From a virus, in IMG/VR virus record IMGVR_UViG_3300019360_000037, positions 1 to 25,345 of that record: a stretch of 25,345 nt of DNA; one strand, written 5' to 3'. Shown here one piece after another: positions 6,717 to 14,548 of the stretch. Position 1 is the stretch's first letter, and every line of letters begins with the position of its first letter. The notes under the pieces were generated by a model. It was not told the origin of the DNA, did not search any database, and saw only the letters and a list, made by a program, of their open reading frames with translations. A program made the position numbers and the translations under genes.

Positions 6717-6941
6717 TTATTTTTCGATTTTGATAAATTGAATGCCGTTGTCACCCGGATATGGTTTCGTGTGGTCATTCTTTCCTAGCCATATTTCGTC
6801 GGGTATGCCTTTGGGGAAGGCTGAACAACGACGAGCAGGAAAAGCATTGAGATTCAAATGCACACAAAGACTGCAAACCGAACTTATGCCCGGCATATCA
6901 AAATCTTGCAGTTGCTCTTTGTATTTTTCGCTCAATGTCAT
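6717..6941 (-). CDS. Small Cys-rich protein following MuF
   Basis: 74 residues, starting ATG in an ATGA overlap with the MuF stop codon. The sequence CSLCVHLN (C23, C26, H28), CSAFPKGIPDEIW (C39) and a conserved-looking HTKPYPGDNGIQF end suggest a small metal-binding fold. Short proteins with this C-x2-C-x-H...C-x-AFP-GIP...H...P-PGD-GI pattern are familiar next to phage head-morphogenesis genes, but the function is not known to me. Translational coupling suggests a role in head assembly or with MuF. Confidence 0.7.
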   Translation of the reverse strand: MTLSEKYKEQLQDFDMPGISSVCSLCVHLNLNAFPARRCSAFPKGIPDEIWLGKNDHTKPYPGDNGIQFIKIEK

Positions 6942-8398
6942 AACTTTTTGCGTTTATATCTTAATCCTACTTCTTTTGCTACTGCTTGCCAGATTAAATG
7001 TCGTTCAAGGTCTTTAGCATCATTTAAGCTAAGTTCACCGTCGCGCACTCTATCATGCATCTCGCGTTGGATTCTAGCATGATGTTTGTTATACGCATCA
7101 ATAATCTTTTCAGCGACATCTTCTGACCAACCGTTTTTAGGTTGTCGCATTGAAAAAAAATAATTGCGCGTGACCAATAATGTCTCAAGTATATCGAAAT
7201 CAATTGCATTGAAAATATCACGCACGCTGAATGATTCGTAAGAACGACTTCCTTCAGGCGGATGCCAGTGAAGGTCAATTCCGCCGCGTCCCGCTTCCGC
7301 TAATTCTTCCGACATCTCAACAGAACCAGCGTCTCCGATTGCAGTGCCTAACAATCTGCCTTGTCTATCGAAAATATGAGCAACTTCAACTTTTGAATTT
7401 TGTCTCTGTAACTCTTTTGCTTTCTCGATAATGGTAGATGGCGTTTCATAGTTCTCGCGCTCTTTTGGTTGACGGCGTTTTGTTTCTCGTCGCACCCGTC
7501 GCTCCAAACGCTTTTCAACAACATCATCGTCATCGTCATCACGTTTTTTGCGTGATTTTTTCGCGGCATTTTCTATTGTCTCTTGCAGTCCTGCGTTCTG
7601 TTTGGGAACACCAACAAACTTTCCTGCGCTCAGTTCATAAGTTCCGAGTCTGTATTGTGCTTTAACAGGATTGCCCTTTTTGTCGTAAGAGATTTGTGTA
7701 TCGGGGTTTGGGAATTCAGAGTCGTAACCGTCGGGCAAATCGGGCAAAGAAATCACATTACATCTGCAAGAAAAATCCCAAGGGGGATAATGTGTGTTCC
7801 AAAATTCATGATTTGCCGGAAGAACAATTCCATCGAGTGCGCGATGCGTAGGGCGTGTTCTATCATCGTTGACTGCGCTGTATTGCCAGAAGGGAAGCAA
7901 ATCGGAAACCTCTTCCATTTGACGACGGCGACCGACGCCATAAGCCATCTGCATATTGGTTCTGAAAACATTTTCAAGATGCCAATCACCTAACTCTTTA
8001 TGCCCTGCGCCGGAAAGAATGTTTTTGAAATTCTTAATAATTTTTTGTTGCGAAGTTCCTTTTGTAAGCGCGTCTTCAATCTCTTGACGAAATGATTCGA
8101 GAACATCTTCTTTATAAATGCCTGATACTGTAAATGCCGCCGCTCGTGCCTCGTCCTGAATGTCATAAAAAGTTTTTGCTTTTATAACTCGCTTTCGTTT
8201 GAAGTAATCAATCGCTTCTTCAGGCGGAACATCGAATCTTAACTGTAAGGGTCCTGCTTCTTCTGCAATAGAATCATCTTCGGCAAAGTCTGCAATCTTT
8301 GAATCGTTCTCTTCAGTTGCGAAGTCATAACCTAAAAGCCAGCTTGCAAATATGGCATCGCCCAAAACATTTTCAATCTTCTGAAAATCATCATCCAA
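6938..8398 (-). CDS. MuF-type head morphogenesis protein with C-terminal JAMM-like domain
   Basis: 486 residues if read from the TTG at 8398. Residues about 55-215 are the MuF (gp30-like) domain: PPEEAIDYFKRK, AFTVSG, then NDDRTRPTHRALDG and PPWDFSCRCNVISL. It is a minor head protein associated with the portal vertex. A basic/acidic linker (about 285-320) leads to a second domain with H377-x-H379-P380 and S391-x2-D394, close to the JAMM/MPN metalloprotease signature though with a longer H-to-S gap. No ATG or GTG lies near the domain start. The reading frame is open upstream to the A9 run at 8551-8559 and encodes the missing portal C-terminus, so this gene is probably expressed as a portal-MuF fusion. 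Codons 1-30 here are portal sequence. Confidence 0.8.
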   Translation of the reverse strand: MDDDFQKIENVLGDAIFASWLLGYDFATEENDSKIADFAEDDSIAEEAGPLQLRFDVPPEEAIDYFKRKRVIKAKTFYDIQDEARAAAFTVSGIYKEDVLESFRQEIEDALTKGTSQQKIIKNFKNILSGAGHKELGDWHLENVFRTNMQMAYGVGRRRQMEEVSDLLPFWQYSAVNDDRTRPTHRALDGIVLPANHEFWNTHYPPWDFSCRCNVISLPDLPDGYDSEFPNPDTQISYDKKGNPVKAQYRLGTYELSAGKFVGVPKQNAGLQETIENAAKKSRKKRDDDDDDVVEKRLERRVRRETKRRQPKERENYETPSTIIEKAKELQRQNSKVEVAHIFDRQGRLLGTAIGDAGSVEMSEELAEAGRGGIDLHWHPPEGSRSYESFSVRDIFNAIDFDILETLLVTRNYFFSMRQPKNGWSEDVAEKIIDAYNKHHARIQREMHDRVRDGELSLNDAKDLERHLIWQAVAKEVGLRYKRKKL

Positions 8399-8457
8399 AC
8401 CGTTGAAAAGCTTTTCGGGAAGTTGTTTGAGTTCTGATTGTGATTCGAGTTCTGAAA

Positions 8458-9936
8458 TTACTTGTCGGAAAATTGAATCATAGACGGGCGCAACCTCCGA
8501 AAGCGCACCGTCTTCAAGTTCGACTTCTGCGCGGACTTGTTCTGCGAGACTTTTTTTTTACCTTCTGCGAATTCGGCAGGGTCGGTTTGTGTTTCTTCTT
8601 CGTTAAACTGTTTTGGTTGTGAAGTTTTCGGAGTCAAAATCTCGTCAGGGTCGTCACTGGGTTCCGGTAGTTGAAACGAATCAAAGACAAACTTCTTCTG
8701 AATCGGTGTATTCATTTCCCAAAGTTTGTAGAGACGGCTTGCCAATTCGGTTTGGTCTTCTTGGGGGTCATATTGAATCGTCCACATTGGTGGGCGTACG
8801 TTGGGTCCGAAATTCCACAATACCAACGACCAAATAAGCTGAATGTTCACAGCACCTATTAAAGCTTTTGCATCCGCTTCTATTTTTTCAGCGCGGACTT
8901 CTTGATGCACTTCACCGAGTGCGCGGCTTCCGCCGCCTTCACTTCCTCTGGATGTAAGAGTCTGACCGAGAATCACGCGGGCAATTTCATTGTTGCAAAA
9001 ATCATCAACGAGTTCTTTGTGAGCCGAGCCGATGTTACGAACCATCTCCATCACTTCCATTGCGAAGCGTTCAGGAATTGCAACTGCGGGTTCATCGTTG
9101 ATTGCTTGCGCGGCTTCGAGTGCTGTTTGTTGTTCCGACGGCGATGCCCCACCCGGATAACGAGTGACAACAGAGCCACTACCTTTCTCGGCATATTTAA
9201 GCCAATTCTTGACGCCAGCGCGTTTAATCCAACTCGCCCAAAAGGTTTTTCGCATCAAAGGTGAACCCCAACGGTTTCCATAACGTGAGCGATAGCTGAG
9301 CGTGAAAAACTTCGATTCGGGGAGTAAGCCATTTTCGGGAACGCCTTCGAGAAACATTCCCTGGCGCAAACGTAAAGGTCCCGTTTGCGGATACATCATC
9401 GAGGCGGTTGAGTAGGAAGCAAATGCAGTGTCACCAAATGAAAAAAGATGTTGTGGTTTGAATTTAATGTCTTTGAAATAGATGCGGTCACGACCTTCAG
9501 CAAAAACCTTCTCTCCGATACAAACGCCTTTTGCGACTGCGTCCAATGCTTCAAACATGAAAGATTCAAAACCCATACGCGGGTTGTTTTCAAGCAAAAG
9601 ATTTCCGTCAAAATAATCGTGAAGAGTTTCTTCGATAAATTCCGCAACCTTTTTGTCTTGCTTTTTATCCGATGCCGGAAGAACAACCCGCGGCTTGCTC
9701 AATACGCCGTCTTTTCTGGTTTCAAGACATGATGACACCATTCCGTCTTTCTCTTCCATATCGTCATAAATCGCCATTGCAATCCAAGGGACGCTCTTCA
9801 ACTGTTGCCACATCCATGTTGGGTCGTCTGGAAATGTTTGCGTCGTCAATGCCCAACCGAGATAGCCCAGATTGAGTTTGTCACTCGCTAAGATTTCTTT
9901 GAACAAGTTGTTTATCATCTGTTTTCTGTCAGTCAT
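8458..9936 (-). CDS. Portal protein, DUF935/Mu gp29-like
   Basis: 492 residues as read in frame. Family features run from the N-terminus: DPTWMWQQLKSVPWIAMAIYDDMEEKDGMVSSCLETRKDGVLSKP, then SYRSRYGNRWGSPLMRKTFWASWIKR, and NNEIARVILGQTLTSRGSEGGGSRALGEVHQEV. It forms the ring through which DNA enters the head. After residue 462 (three Lys codons in an A9 run) the frame gives 30 basic, low-quality residues to a stop. The -1 frame instead gives an acidic helical segment (AEQVRAEVELEDGALSEVAP...) like normal DUF935 C-termini and runs on into MuF without a stop. The ATG overlaps the terminase end as TGAAATG. Confidence 0.9.
   Translation of the reverse strand: MTDRKQMINNLFKEILASDKLNLGYLGWALTTQTFPDDPTWMWQQLKSVPWIAMAIYDDMEEKDGMVSSCLETRKDGVLSKPRVVLPASDKKQDKKVAEFIEETLHDYFDGNLLLENNPRMGFESFMFEALDAVAKGVCIGEKVFAEGRDRIYFKDIKFKPQHLFSFGDTAFASYSTASMMYPQTGPLRLRQGMFLEGVPENGLLPESKFFTLSYRSRYGNRWGSPLMRKTFWASWIKRAGVKNWLKYAEKGSGSVVTRYPGGASPSEQQTALEAAQAINDEPAVAIPERFAMEVMEMVRNIGSAHKELVDDFCNNEIARVILGQTLTSRGSEGGGSRALGEVHQEVRAEKIEADAKALIGAVNIQLIWSLVLWNFGPNVRPPMWTIQYDPQEDQTELASRLYKLWEMNTPIQKKFVFDSFQLPEPSDDPDEILTPKTSQPKQFNEEETQTDPAEFAEGKKKVSQNKSAQKSNLKTVRFRRLRPSMIQFSDK
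8551..8559 (-). promoter_or_regulatory. A9 slippery run between portal and MuF frames
   Basis: In the coding (minus) sense the run reads GGT AAA AAA AAA GTC. Slipping back one base on AAA AAA continues as AGT CTC GCA and stays open through the whole MuF gene. The joined protein would be 462 + 537 = 999 residues. A AAA AAA is a classic bacterial -1 slippery heptamer. A one-base deletion or sequencing error in the homopolymer would look the same. Confidence 0.6.
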
Positions 9937-9937
9937 T

Positions 9938-11686
9938 TCAATAGCCCTTCAACCTTGCGCTTCCATGTTTTTTTCCGCTTGATTTGAATTCCATATTCCC
10001 GACAATCAAGTTCGTGGCGATATGGTCGAGTGATTCAATTGCATCTATGGTGTCGTCGAAACTGCCTGCGGGAAAATCTTCATATTCCGAAAACCAATCG
10101 GGGCGTTTATCTTCTGATTCCCATCTTTGCGGATAACGAACGCCGCCCGTTTCAACTCTGATTGAATGTCGTTCCAGCCGCGCATTTTTTTCCGTCGTGT
10201 GAAGCAGTGTGTTGACCTTGATGTCAACGCCACGCCGTCGCAGTTCATCTTGAAAGTTCTCGCCTAAGATGTCTCCGAATGCGTTTTCTTCGACCCATAA
10301 TTCAACATGCCAGCTACCACGCAGAGCTTCGAGAAACCATTCAATGACTTCTGTTTTCGCGGCATTCGGACTTAGGCGTTTGCGAAAAGCATTTTTGATA
10401 AAGGTGATTCGATTCGCCAGGTCAACAAGCCCGTCGGCAAAACCGGAAAAATCGGACTTCTTACGACCTTTTCCTTTCTTGCCTTTCGATGGGTCAACAT
10501 AAAGAACACGAATCAAACGCCTGTTTGATAATTCGAGTTCTGGATAATAGACGAACTTGTTCGGCTGAAAGATTTGAGTTTCCGGGTCGCGCGGGTCGTT
10601 CATGTATTCCGCACCGAATTTACTTGCACCAAGAAATGCACGTTTTTTCAAAAGCGTTTCTGTTGAGAATCGGCTTTGCCAGACAGATTCAAACTCGCCG
10701 TCGGCATTCCGTCTCAACGCGGCAAATTTTATCGAAGTGAAAAACCGATTGCCGTCTTCATCTGTTTTCCGAACCGCACGAGCAATCACACAATCAAAAT
10801 GAATTGTTGTTCCTATAACAACGACACGACCGACTTGCGGGTCACGAGCTGGTTCAACAGCACTGATAACCCAATTCCAGCCTTTATCACGTTGTTCTTT
10901 TGTATTGACGTTTTCGTCGTTATCTAAATCGTCAAGGATAATATGAGTCGGACGTTTCACACCGAAACGGCGACCACGCATTTTTCCACCTTTGCCGATT
11001 GCATCAACACGAATTCTGTTTGTTGTAATGATTCGACCTTCGCGCCATACAATTCTGCCATCGTCACGCTGAACAAGTTCGGCTTGTCGCCACATTCCTT
11101 TGTCCGGTTTTAAGCTTCCGAAGTCGGCTTTAATTTTTTCGTTTGATGAAAGTTCGTCTTTGATGTCTTCAAGCTGTGAAGCGGCTTGGTCAAGCGTGTC
11201 GCCGCCAATGATTATGTATGGGTCAAGACCGTGACAAATGCGGCGCAAACAATCACACAAAATAGCGATAACGGATTTGCCACCACCGCGAAAAATGCAA
11301 ATAGCAAGAAGATTCAAAACGGGGTCGCCGCGATAGGCTTCAATCCCAAATTCGATTTTCCACTCTTCTAAATCTTCATCGGTGTAATTGCCCGTCAGCA
11401 GTTTGTCCAAAGCTTCGTGAAACGGCGCAGATTCCTGCTCGAAAAAATGAGGAAGATATACACGACCAAATTCGAGCGCAGAATTTTGTGTGCGTGCAAT
11501 GCGTTCTTCACGCGTGCCGTCTTCTTCGGTAAACGCGCCACGTCCAGCCGCAAGCGATTCGGCGGCGATTTGAGCCGCCGCACGTTGCTGTTGAATCGTT
11601 TCGGTTGCTTGTTTTGCAATCTCACGAAACTCTTTACGTGAAACGGGCTTTTTAGGAATTTTGGGAAATGTGCGCTTCAAGGTCAT
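9938..11686 (-). CDS. Terminase large subunit, Mu gp28-like
   Basis: 582 residues: the ATP-driven packaging motor and nuclease. The ATPase part has a Walker A-like FRGGGKS (Lys at residue 137) and a Walker B ending in LDD (Asp 252 and 253, THIILDDLDND). The C-terminal nuclease part begins near VLYVDPSKGKKGKGRKKSDFSGFADG, with an Asp suited to metal binding, and continues with WVEENAFGD. It overlaps the small-terminase-like gene by 35 bases and has no strong ribosome site of its own, so it is translated by coupling. Mu-like phages package headful from integrated copies, starting at the phage end. Confidence 0.9.
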   Translation of the reverse strand: MTLKRTFPKIPKKPVSRKEFREIAKQATETIQQQRAAAQIAAESLAAGRGAFTEEDGTREERIARTQNSALEFGRVYLPHFFEQESAPFHEALDKLLTGNYTDEDLEEWKIEFGIEAYRGDPVLNLLAICIFRGGGKSVIAILCDCLRRICHGLDPYIIIGGDTLDQAASQLEDIKDELSSNEKIKADFGSLKPDKGMWRQAELVQRDDGRIVWREGRIITTNRIRVDAIGKGGKMRGRRFGVKRPTHIILDDLDNDENVNTKEQRDKGWNWVISAVEPARDPQVGRVVVIGTTIHFDCVIARAVRKTDEDGNRFFTSIKFAALRRNADGEFESVWQSRFSTETLLKKRAFLGASKFGAEYMNDPRDPETQIFQPNKFVYYPELELSNRRLIRVLYVDPSKGKKGKGRKKSDFSGFADGLVDLANRITFIKNAFRKRLSPNAAKTEVIEWFLEALRGSWHVELWVEENAFGDILGENFQDELRRRGVDIKVNTLLHTTEKNARLERHSIRVETGGVRYPQRWESEDKRPDWFSEYEDFPAGSFDDTIDAIESLDHIATNLIVGNMEFKSSGKKHGSARLKGY

Positions 11687-12248
11687 TCAAAAGTTGTTCG
11701 TTGTTTTTAACAAGAACATCTGTGCCTTTCGGGTCGTTTTCGTTGAACCAATGCAAGACGAATTGCCAAGTGTCTGCCGCGATTTTGAATCTGTCCGTGT
11801 GCAAATTTTCTTCTTTTTGCACACGCTCTTTTTGCCAATTGAGTTGTGCTTCTTTTAAGTCAAGATAACGCTGTCGAAGTTTGCGACGTTCTTCTTCTTG
11901 TCTCACCTGAAGAAGCTTTATCGGGTCTTGTGAGATGACATCGCGTGTTGCCGTCAGCAACCTGTCTTCAATGTTTTGGATGACGATTTGATACTTATCT
12001 GCGTCGGCTTCCGTGTTGATGTTTTCAAGAAGTTGTTTTGCCTGATAACGCGCCAGACGATAGCGTTCAGCGAGTTCATTGCCGGCTGAATTTCGCCAAC
12101 GATGCAGAGAGGATTTTGCAAGCGGCTGATTGAATGTTTTCTGAAATGAAGAAGAGATTTCGCGGTCAGTCAATCCGTCAATTATTGCGCTGATGACGAA
12201 TGAAAATTGTTCATCGTTGAGTTCTTTGACGACGTGCTTTCTTGGCAT
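11652..12248 (-). CDS. Terminase small subunit-like protein, DUF3486/Mu gp27-like
   Basis: 198 residues. The N-terminal half is a DNA-binding type region: LNDEQFSFVISAIIDGLTDREISSSFQKTF followed by KSSLHRWRNSAG, a helix-turn-helix. The C-terminal half is a long basic coiled coil (QVRQEEERRKLRQRYLDLKEAQLNWQ). This is the layout of Mu gp27/DUF3486, which acts with the large terminase to recognise phage DNA. The ATG overlaps the upstream stop as TAATG, and the 3' end overlaps the large terminase. Confidence 0.85.
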   Translation of the reverse strand: MPRKHVVKELNDEQFSFVISAIIDGLTDREISSSFQKTFNQPLAKSSLHRWRNSAGNELAERYRLARYQAKQLLENINTEADADKYQIVIQNIEDRLLTATRDVISQDPIKLLQVRQEEERRKLRQRYLDLKEAQLNWQKERVQKEENLHTDRFKIAADTWQFVLHWFNENDPKGTDVLVKNNEQLLNDLEAHISQNS

Positions 12249-12628
12249 TATTCAACTCGTGTGATTCCTTCCATGTCATTGATAGCATCGTGAAAATTTA
12301 TTCCGGCGGTCGTGATTCGCACACAAAGTACTTGACCCATTTCCTCATCGGATTCACATTCTGCGAATCGCTGAACCAGCTTTGCTTGTTCGACTTCGCC
12401 TAGTTCACTTTCAGAGTCGCAGGGGAACACGCGAAGAAGGCGCAACGAACGCAGATAATCAAGTTCTTCTGCAATTCGTCGCCGCGTCAGGGGGTAATTA
12501 ACGCGGTCTAAAAGGTTGCGTAGAACGACTATCTCCATCGGCTTGGGTCTTGCTTTATAAAGCAGATATATTATCCAACCGCGTAGGCGTTCAGTGCGTT
12601 CCCGCTCCTGTTGTTTGTGATTCCACAT
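12248..12628 (-). CDS. Winged-helix-like protein, Mu gp26 position
   Basis: About 126 residues from the ATG at 12628; an in-frame TTG at 12649 is possible. The segment IIYLLYKARPKPMEIVVLRNLLDRVNYPLTRRRIAEELDYLRSLRLLRV is a typical winged helix: three helices, then a hydrophobic strand. It is followed by a wing-like VLCVRITTAGINFHDAI. Mu-like phages carry a small gene at this place between the lysis genes and gp27. I infer a packaging or regulatory accessory role. It overlaps the upstream coiled-coil gene by about 38 bases. Confidence 0.65.
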   Translation of the reverse strand: MWNHKQQERERTERLRGWIIYLLYKARPKPMEIVVLRNLLDRVNYPLTRRRIAEELDYLRSLRLLRVFPCDSESELGEVEQAKLVQRFAECESDEEMGQVLCVRITTAGINFHDAINDMEGITRVE

Positions 12629-13040
12629 ATTCTTGTTCCAACTTTTCAATGCGGCTTGATATACTTTGTGTGATTTCTTTTAACTCCTGAAATCCTAGCC
12701 GCTCAATTCTGTCTAATCTTTCATTCAAAATATTTACACCAGCATTCAATCTGTCGTTTGCGTCTGCATTGACGCGTTGCAGTATTTCGATTGTCTCTGT
12801 TGCCCTACGCTGTTCGATCGCAATCGCTTCAAGAACATTTGCCAGTTGTCCCAGCGCGGCGGCTTCTTTCTCTCTGACTACGCCTTCACCTGCTCGAATT
12901 TCGAGTTCCTTTAACTTAACTTCTTTCCAAGTCGGGGCGAGTTTTACAATTGTTACGAGGACTAAAAAGAGTAGGACGGTGGTTGGACCGTAAGCCAGCA
13001 CATCGCCCCACTCAAACGCTGTTTGTAAAAAGACCAACAT
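12591..13040 (-). CDS. Membrane-anchored coiled-coil protein, probable lysis accessory
   Basis: 149 residues, ATG with GAGGTG upstream. One hydrophobic segment at about 16-34 (YGPTTVLLFLVLVTIVKLA) is followed by a long charged coiled coil (about 38-140) that ends hydrophilic. One N-terminal membrane segment plus a periplasmic coiled coil is the architecture of inner-membrane spanins and of some holin accessory proteins. It lies among lysis-type genes and before the terminase set. No family can be named with certainty. Confidence 0.6.
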   Translation of the reverse strand: MLVFLQTAFEWGDVLAYGPTTVLLFLVLVTIVKLAPTWKEVKLKELEIRAGEGVVREKEAAALGQLANVLEAIAIEQRRATETIEILQRVNADANDRLNAGVNILNERLDRIERLGFQELKEITQSISSRIEKLEQEYVESQTTGAGTH

Positions 13041-13043
13041 CCG

Positions 13044-13556
13044 TTAGCACCTCGCCGCAGTCAGATACGACTGCAATGTCGGGATGCCAAGTTTTACTGA
13101 GAACTGTACGAACGGGTTATCGAAAAATTTTGTCGCCCGATTGGGCGAACGTATCAATGATTGCGCTTGTTCGCGCAACCCTTTTTCACCTTCCCATAAT
13201 GCCTTGAATTTTTCGGCTCTTTCACGTTCGAGGTTTGCTTTAGTAGTTGAAAGTTGTGTGTTGCTCTTGGCAAGTTCCAACGCCGATTCAAGCGTTGTCA
13301 CCTTCCTTTCAAGCAGTACGTTTGTTTCTTCTGCGCTTTGCAGTTTTGCTTTATCAATGAGCATTTGCCGGACGTGTTTTGCCGTGACTGCACGATATTC
13401 AACACCATCAATTGCAACGATAAAATCACCGTCGGGCAATTGCTCAACAATTGAGATTTTCTTTTCAGTTGTTTTTGCTTTTGTTGCCGAAATCGGCACG
13501 AAGGACATTGCTGTCAGAAAGATTAGCAATATCATCAAGAGTCTTGGTAGTTTCAT
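13044..13556 (-). CDS. Secreted coiled-coil protein, candidate outer spanin or lysis protein
   Basis: 170 residues, ATG with GGAGGTG 5 bases upstream. The N-terminus is a signal peptide (MKLPRLLMILLIFLTAMSFVPISATKA) with a likely cleavage near residue 25 and no lipobox Cys. A short beta segment (DGDFIVAIDGVEYRAVTAKHV) precedes a coiled coil at about 65-135. The only Cys is the last residue. Its 5' end overlaps the upstream coiled-coil gene by 92 bases in another frame. Overlapping genes for two periplasmic coiled-coil proteins recall Rz/Rz1 spanin pairs, but the missing lipobox makes this only a possibility. Confidence 0.55.
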   Translation of the reverse strand: MKLPRLLMILLIFLTAMSFVPISATKAKTTEKKISIVEQLPDGDFIVAIDGVEYRAVTAKHVRQMLIDKAKLQSAEETNVLLERKVTTLESALELAKSNTQLSTTKANLERERAEKFKALWEGEKGLREQAQSLIRSPNRATKFFDNPFVQFSVKLGIPTLQSYLTAARC

Positions 13557-13821
13557 TTTTCACCTCCAGAATTTGTTGATTGATTGTTTCGAGTTGACGC
13601 TCACGTTGAGCGAGTTCTTCTTGTGCTTCAGCTTTCGCCGCATTAACTTGGGAAAGCTTGCTGTCAATTGCTCCAAGTTCTATTTCTGCTTGCTCAACCG
13701 CTTTCTGTTGTGTTTCGGCTCGACGTTTGTAATCGTTCAGCCGCTGTGTGTATTCCGGGTCGAGCCATTGCTGAATTTTGTCCAGCAGAAAAAGTGCAAG
13801 CTTTCCCAATAACCAACGCAT
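13465..13821 (-). CDS. Coiled-coil protein with N-terminal hydrophobic helix
   Basis: 118 residues, ATG with AGGAG 6 bases upstream. Residues 1-20 (MRWLLGKLALFLLDKIQQWL) form a short hydrophobic or amphipathic helix. The rest is a long coiled coil rich in Gln, Glu and Ala. It resembles an inner-membrane spanin subunit in layout. The last 92 bases overlap the next gene's signal-peptide region in another frame, a nesting often seen in spanin pairs. Function is inferred only from layout and position after the holin-like gene. Confidence 0.55.
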   Translation of the reverse strand: MRWLLGKLALFLLDKIQQWLDPEYTQRLNDYKRRAETQQKAVEQAEIELGAIDSKLSQVNAAKAEAQEELAQRERQLETINQQILEVKNETTKTLDDIANLSDSNVLRADFGNKSKNN

Positions 13822-13830
13822 GATGTTCTC

Positions 13831-14013
13831 CTATTGCTGATTTGATTTAATAAGTTTGGCGAACGCGCCGCGCACACCAATCAACGCCAAACCTGCAAGG
13901 ATAAACCCCGCGCCTTCGTTGACCATTCCGTCAACAAGAATCAGTTTTGTACCCCACATAATTGAGGCACCTGCGGCGAGATATGTCTTCCAACCTTGTG
14001 TACTTTCGTTCAT
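13831..14013 (-). CDS. Small holin-like membrane protein
   Basis: 60 residues from the ATG at 14013, with GGAGGT 7 bases upstream; a GTG three codons earlier lies inside the ribosome site and is unlikely. Two hydrophobic stretches (about YLAAGASIMWGTKLILV and GAGFILAGLALIGVRGAFA) are joined by a short acidic loop, and the C-terminus is basic. Size and topology fit a two-helix (class II) holin. It follows the endolysin by one gene, the expected place for a lysis cassette. Confidence 0.65.
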   Translation of the reverse strand: MNESTQGWKTYLAAGASIMWGTKLILVDGMVNEGAGFILAGLALIGVRGAFAKLIKSNQQ

Positions 14014-14025
14014 TTGAATCACCTC

Positions 14026-14541
14026 CTATCGGGGATTTTCTGGGGACTCGGCAGGGACTTCTTCAGCAGGAGCTGGTGCTTCTGTTGGCGGAAGTTCTTC
14101 AGTAGGATTTTCTAAGGGAACGTCTTCGACGGGCTGAGGTGGTTCTTCATGTCTTGGAACTGCGACAAGATTTGAAATGCGTTCTTGCACATCACCTAAA
14201 GTTGCAATTGCATCATTTAACGCGCTTGTATCTACGCTTTCACCCTTACACTCTTCAAGTTGTTGCTTCAATTCAGCTATACGAGTTTCAAAGATGTCTT
14301 TTACTGTAGCTATTTCACCAGCCTCGTTTGTCAATGCTGTGCGAATGCCGTCCAACTTTGAATTCAGCTGTGCCATCTGTTCATCAAATGTTTCTTGTGA
14401 CATATCATGTTTCCTTTCTAGTTTGTTGAGTTGTTTTTCAAGCCCTTCAATGCCCAACCACAACTCAAATAGTTTTGTTTCGATTGATTCAAGTATTTCC
14501 TTAACAGACCGTCCAAAAATCAGTTTTGTTAAAAAGCCCAT
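14026..14541 (-). CDS. Coiled-coil protein with Pro/Glu-rich tail, possible dual start
   Basis: 171 residues from an ATG with GAGGT upstream. Residues about 10-110 are predicted coiled coil (IETKLFELWLGIEGLEKQLNKLERK, then AQLNSKLDGIRTAL). Residues about 128-171 are a disordered Pro/Glu-rich tail. A second in-frame ATG (Met 47, MSQETFDEQMAQ) has its own AAAGGA 9 bases upstream, so a shorter 125-residue product is likely, perhaps the main one. It sits between endolysin and holin-like genes. The function is not recognised. Confidence 0.6.
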   Translation of the reverse strand: MGFLTKLIFGRSVKEILESIETKLFELWLGIEGLEKQLNKLERKHDMSQETFDEQMAQLNSKLDGIRTALTNEAGEIATVKDIFETRIAELKQQLEECKGESVDTSALNDAIATLGDVQERISNLVAVPRHEEPPQPVEDVPLENPTEELPPTEAPAPAEEVPAESPENPR

Positions 14542-14548
14542 AACGACC

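Noticed and set aside
13084-13812. A 242-residue open frame on the plus strand
   Set aside because: It lies opposite two minus-strand coiled-coil genes with good ribosome sites; its Ser/Phe/Cys-rich product is what the reverse of Glu/Lys/Ala-rich coding gives.
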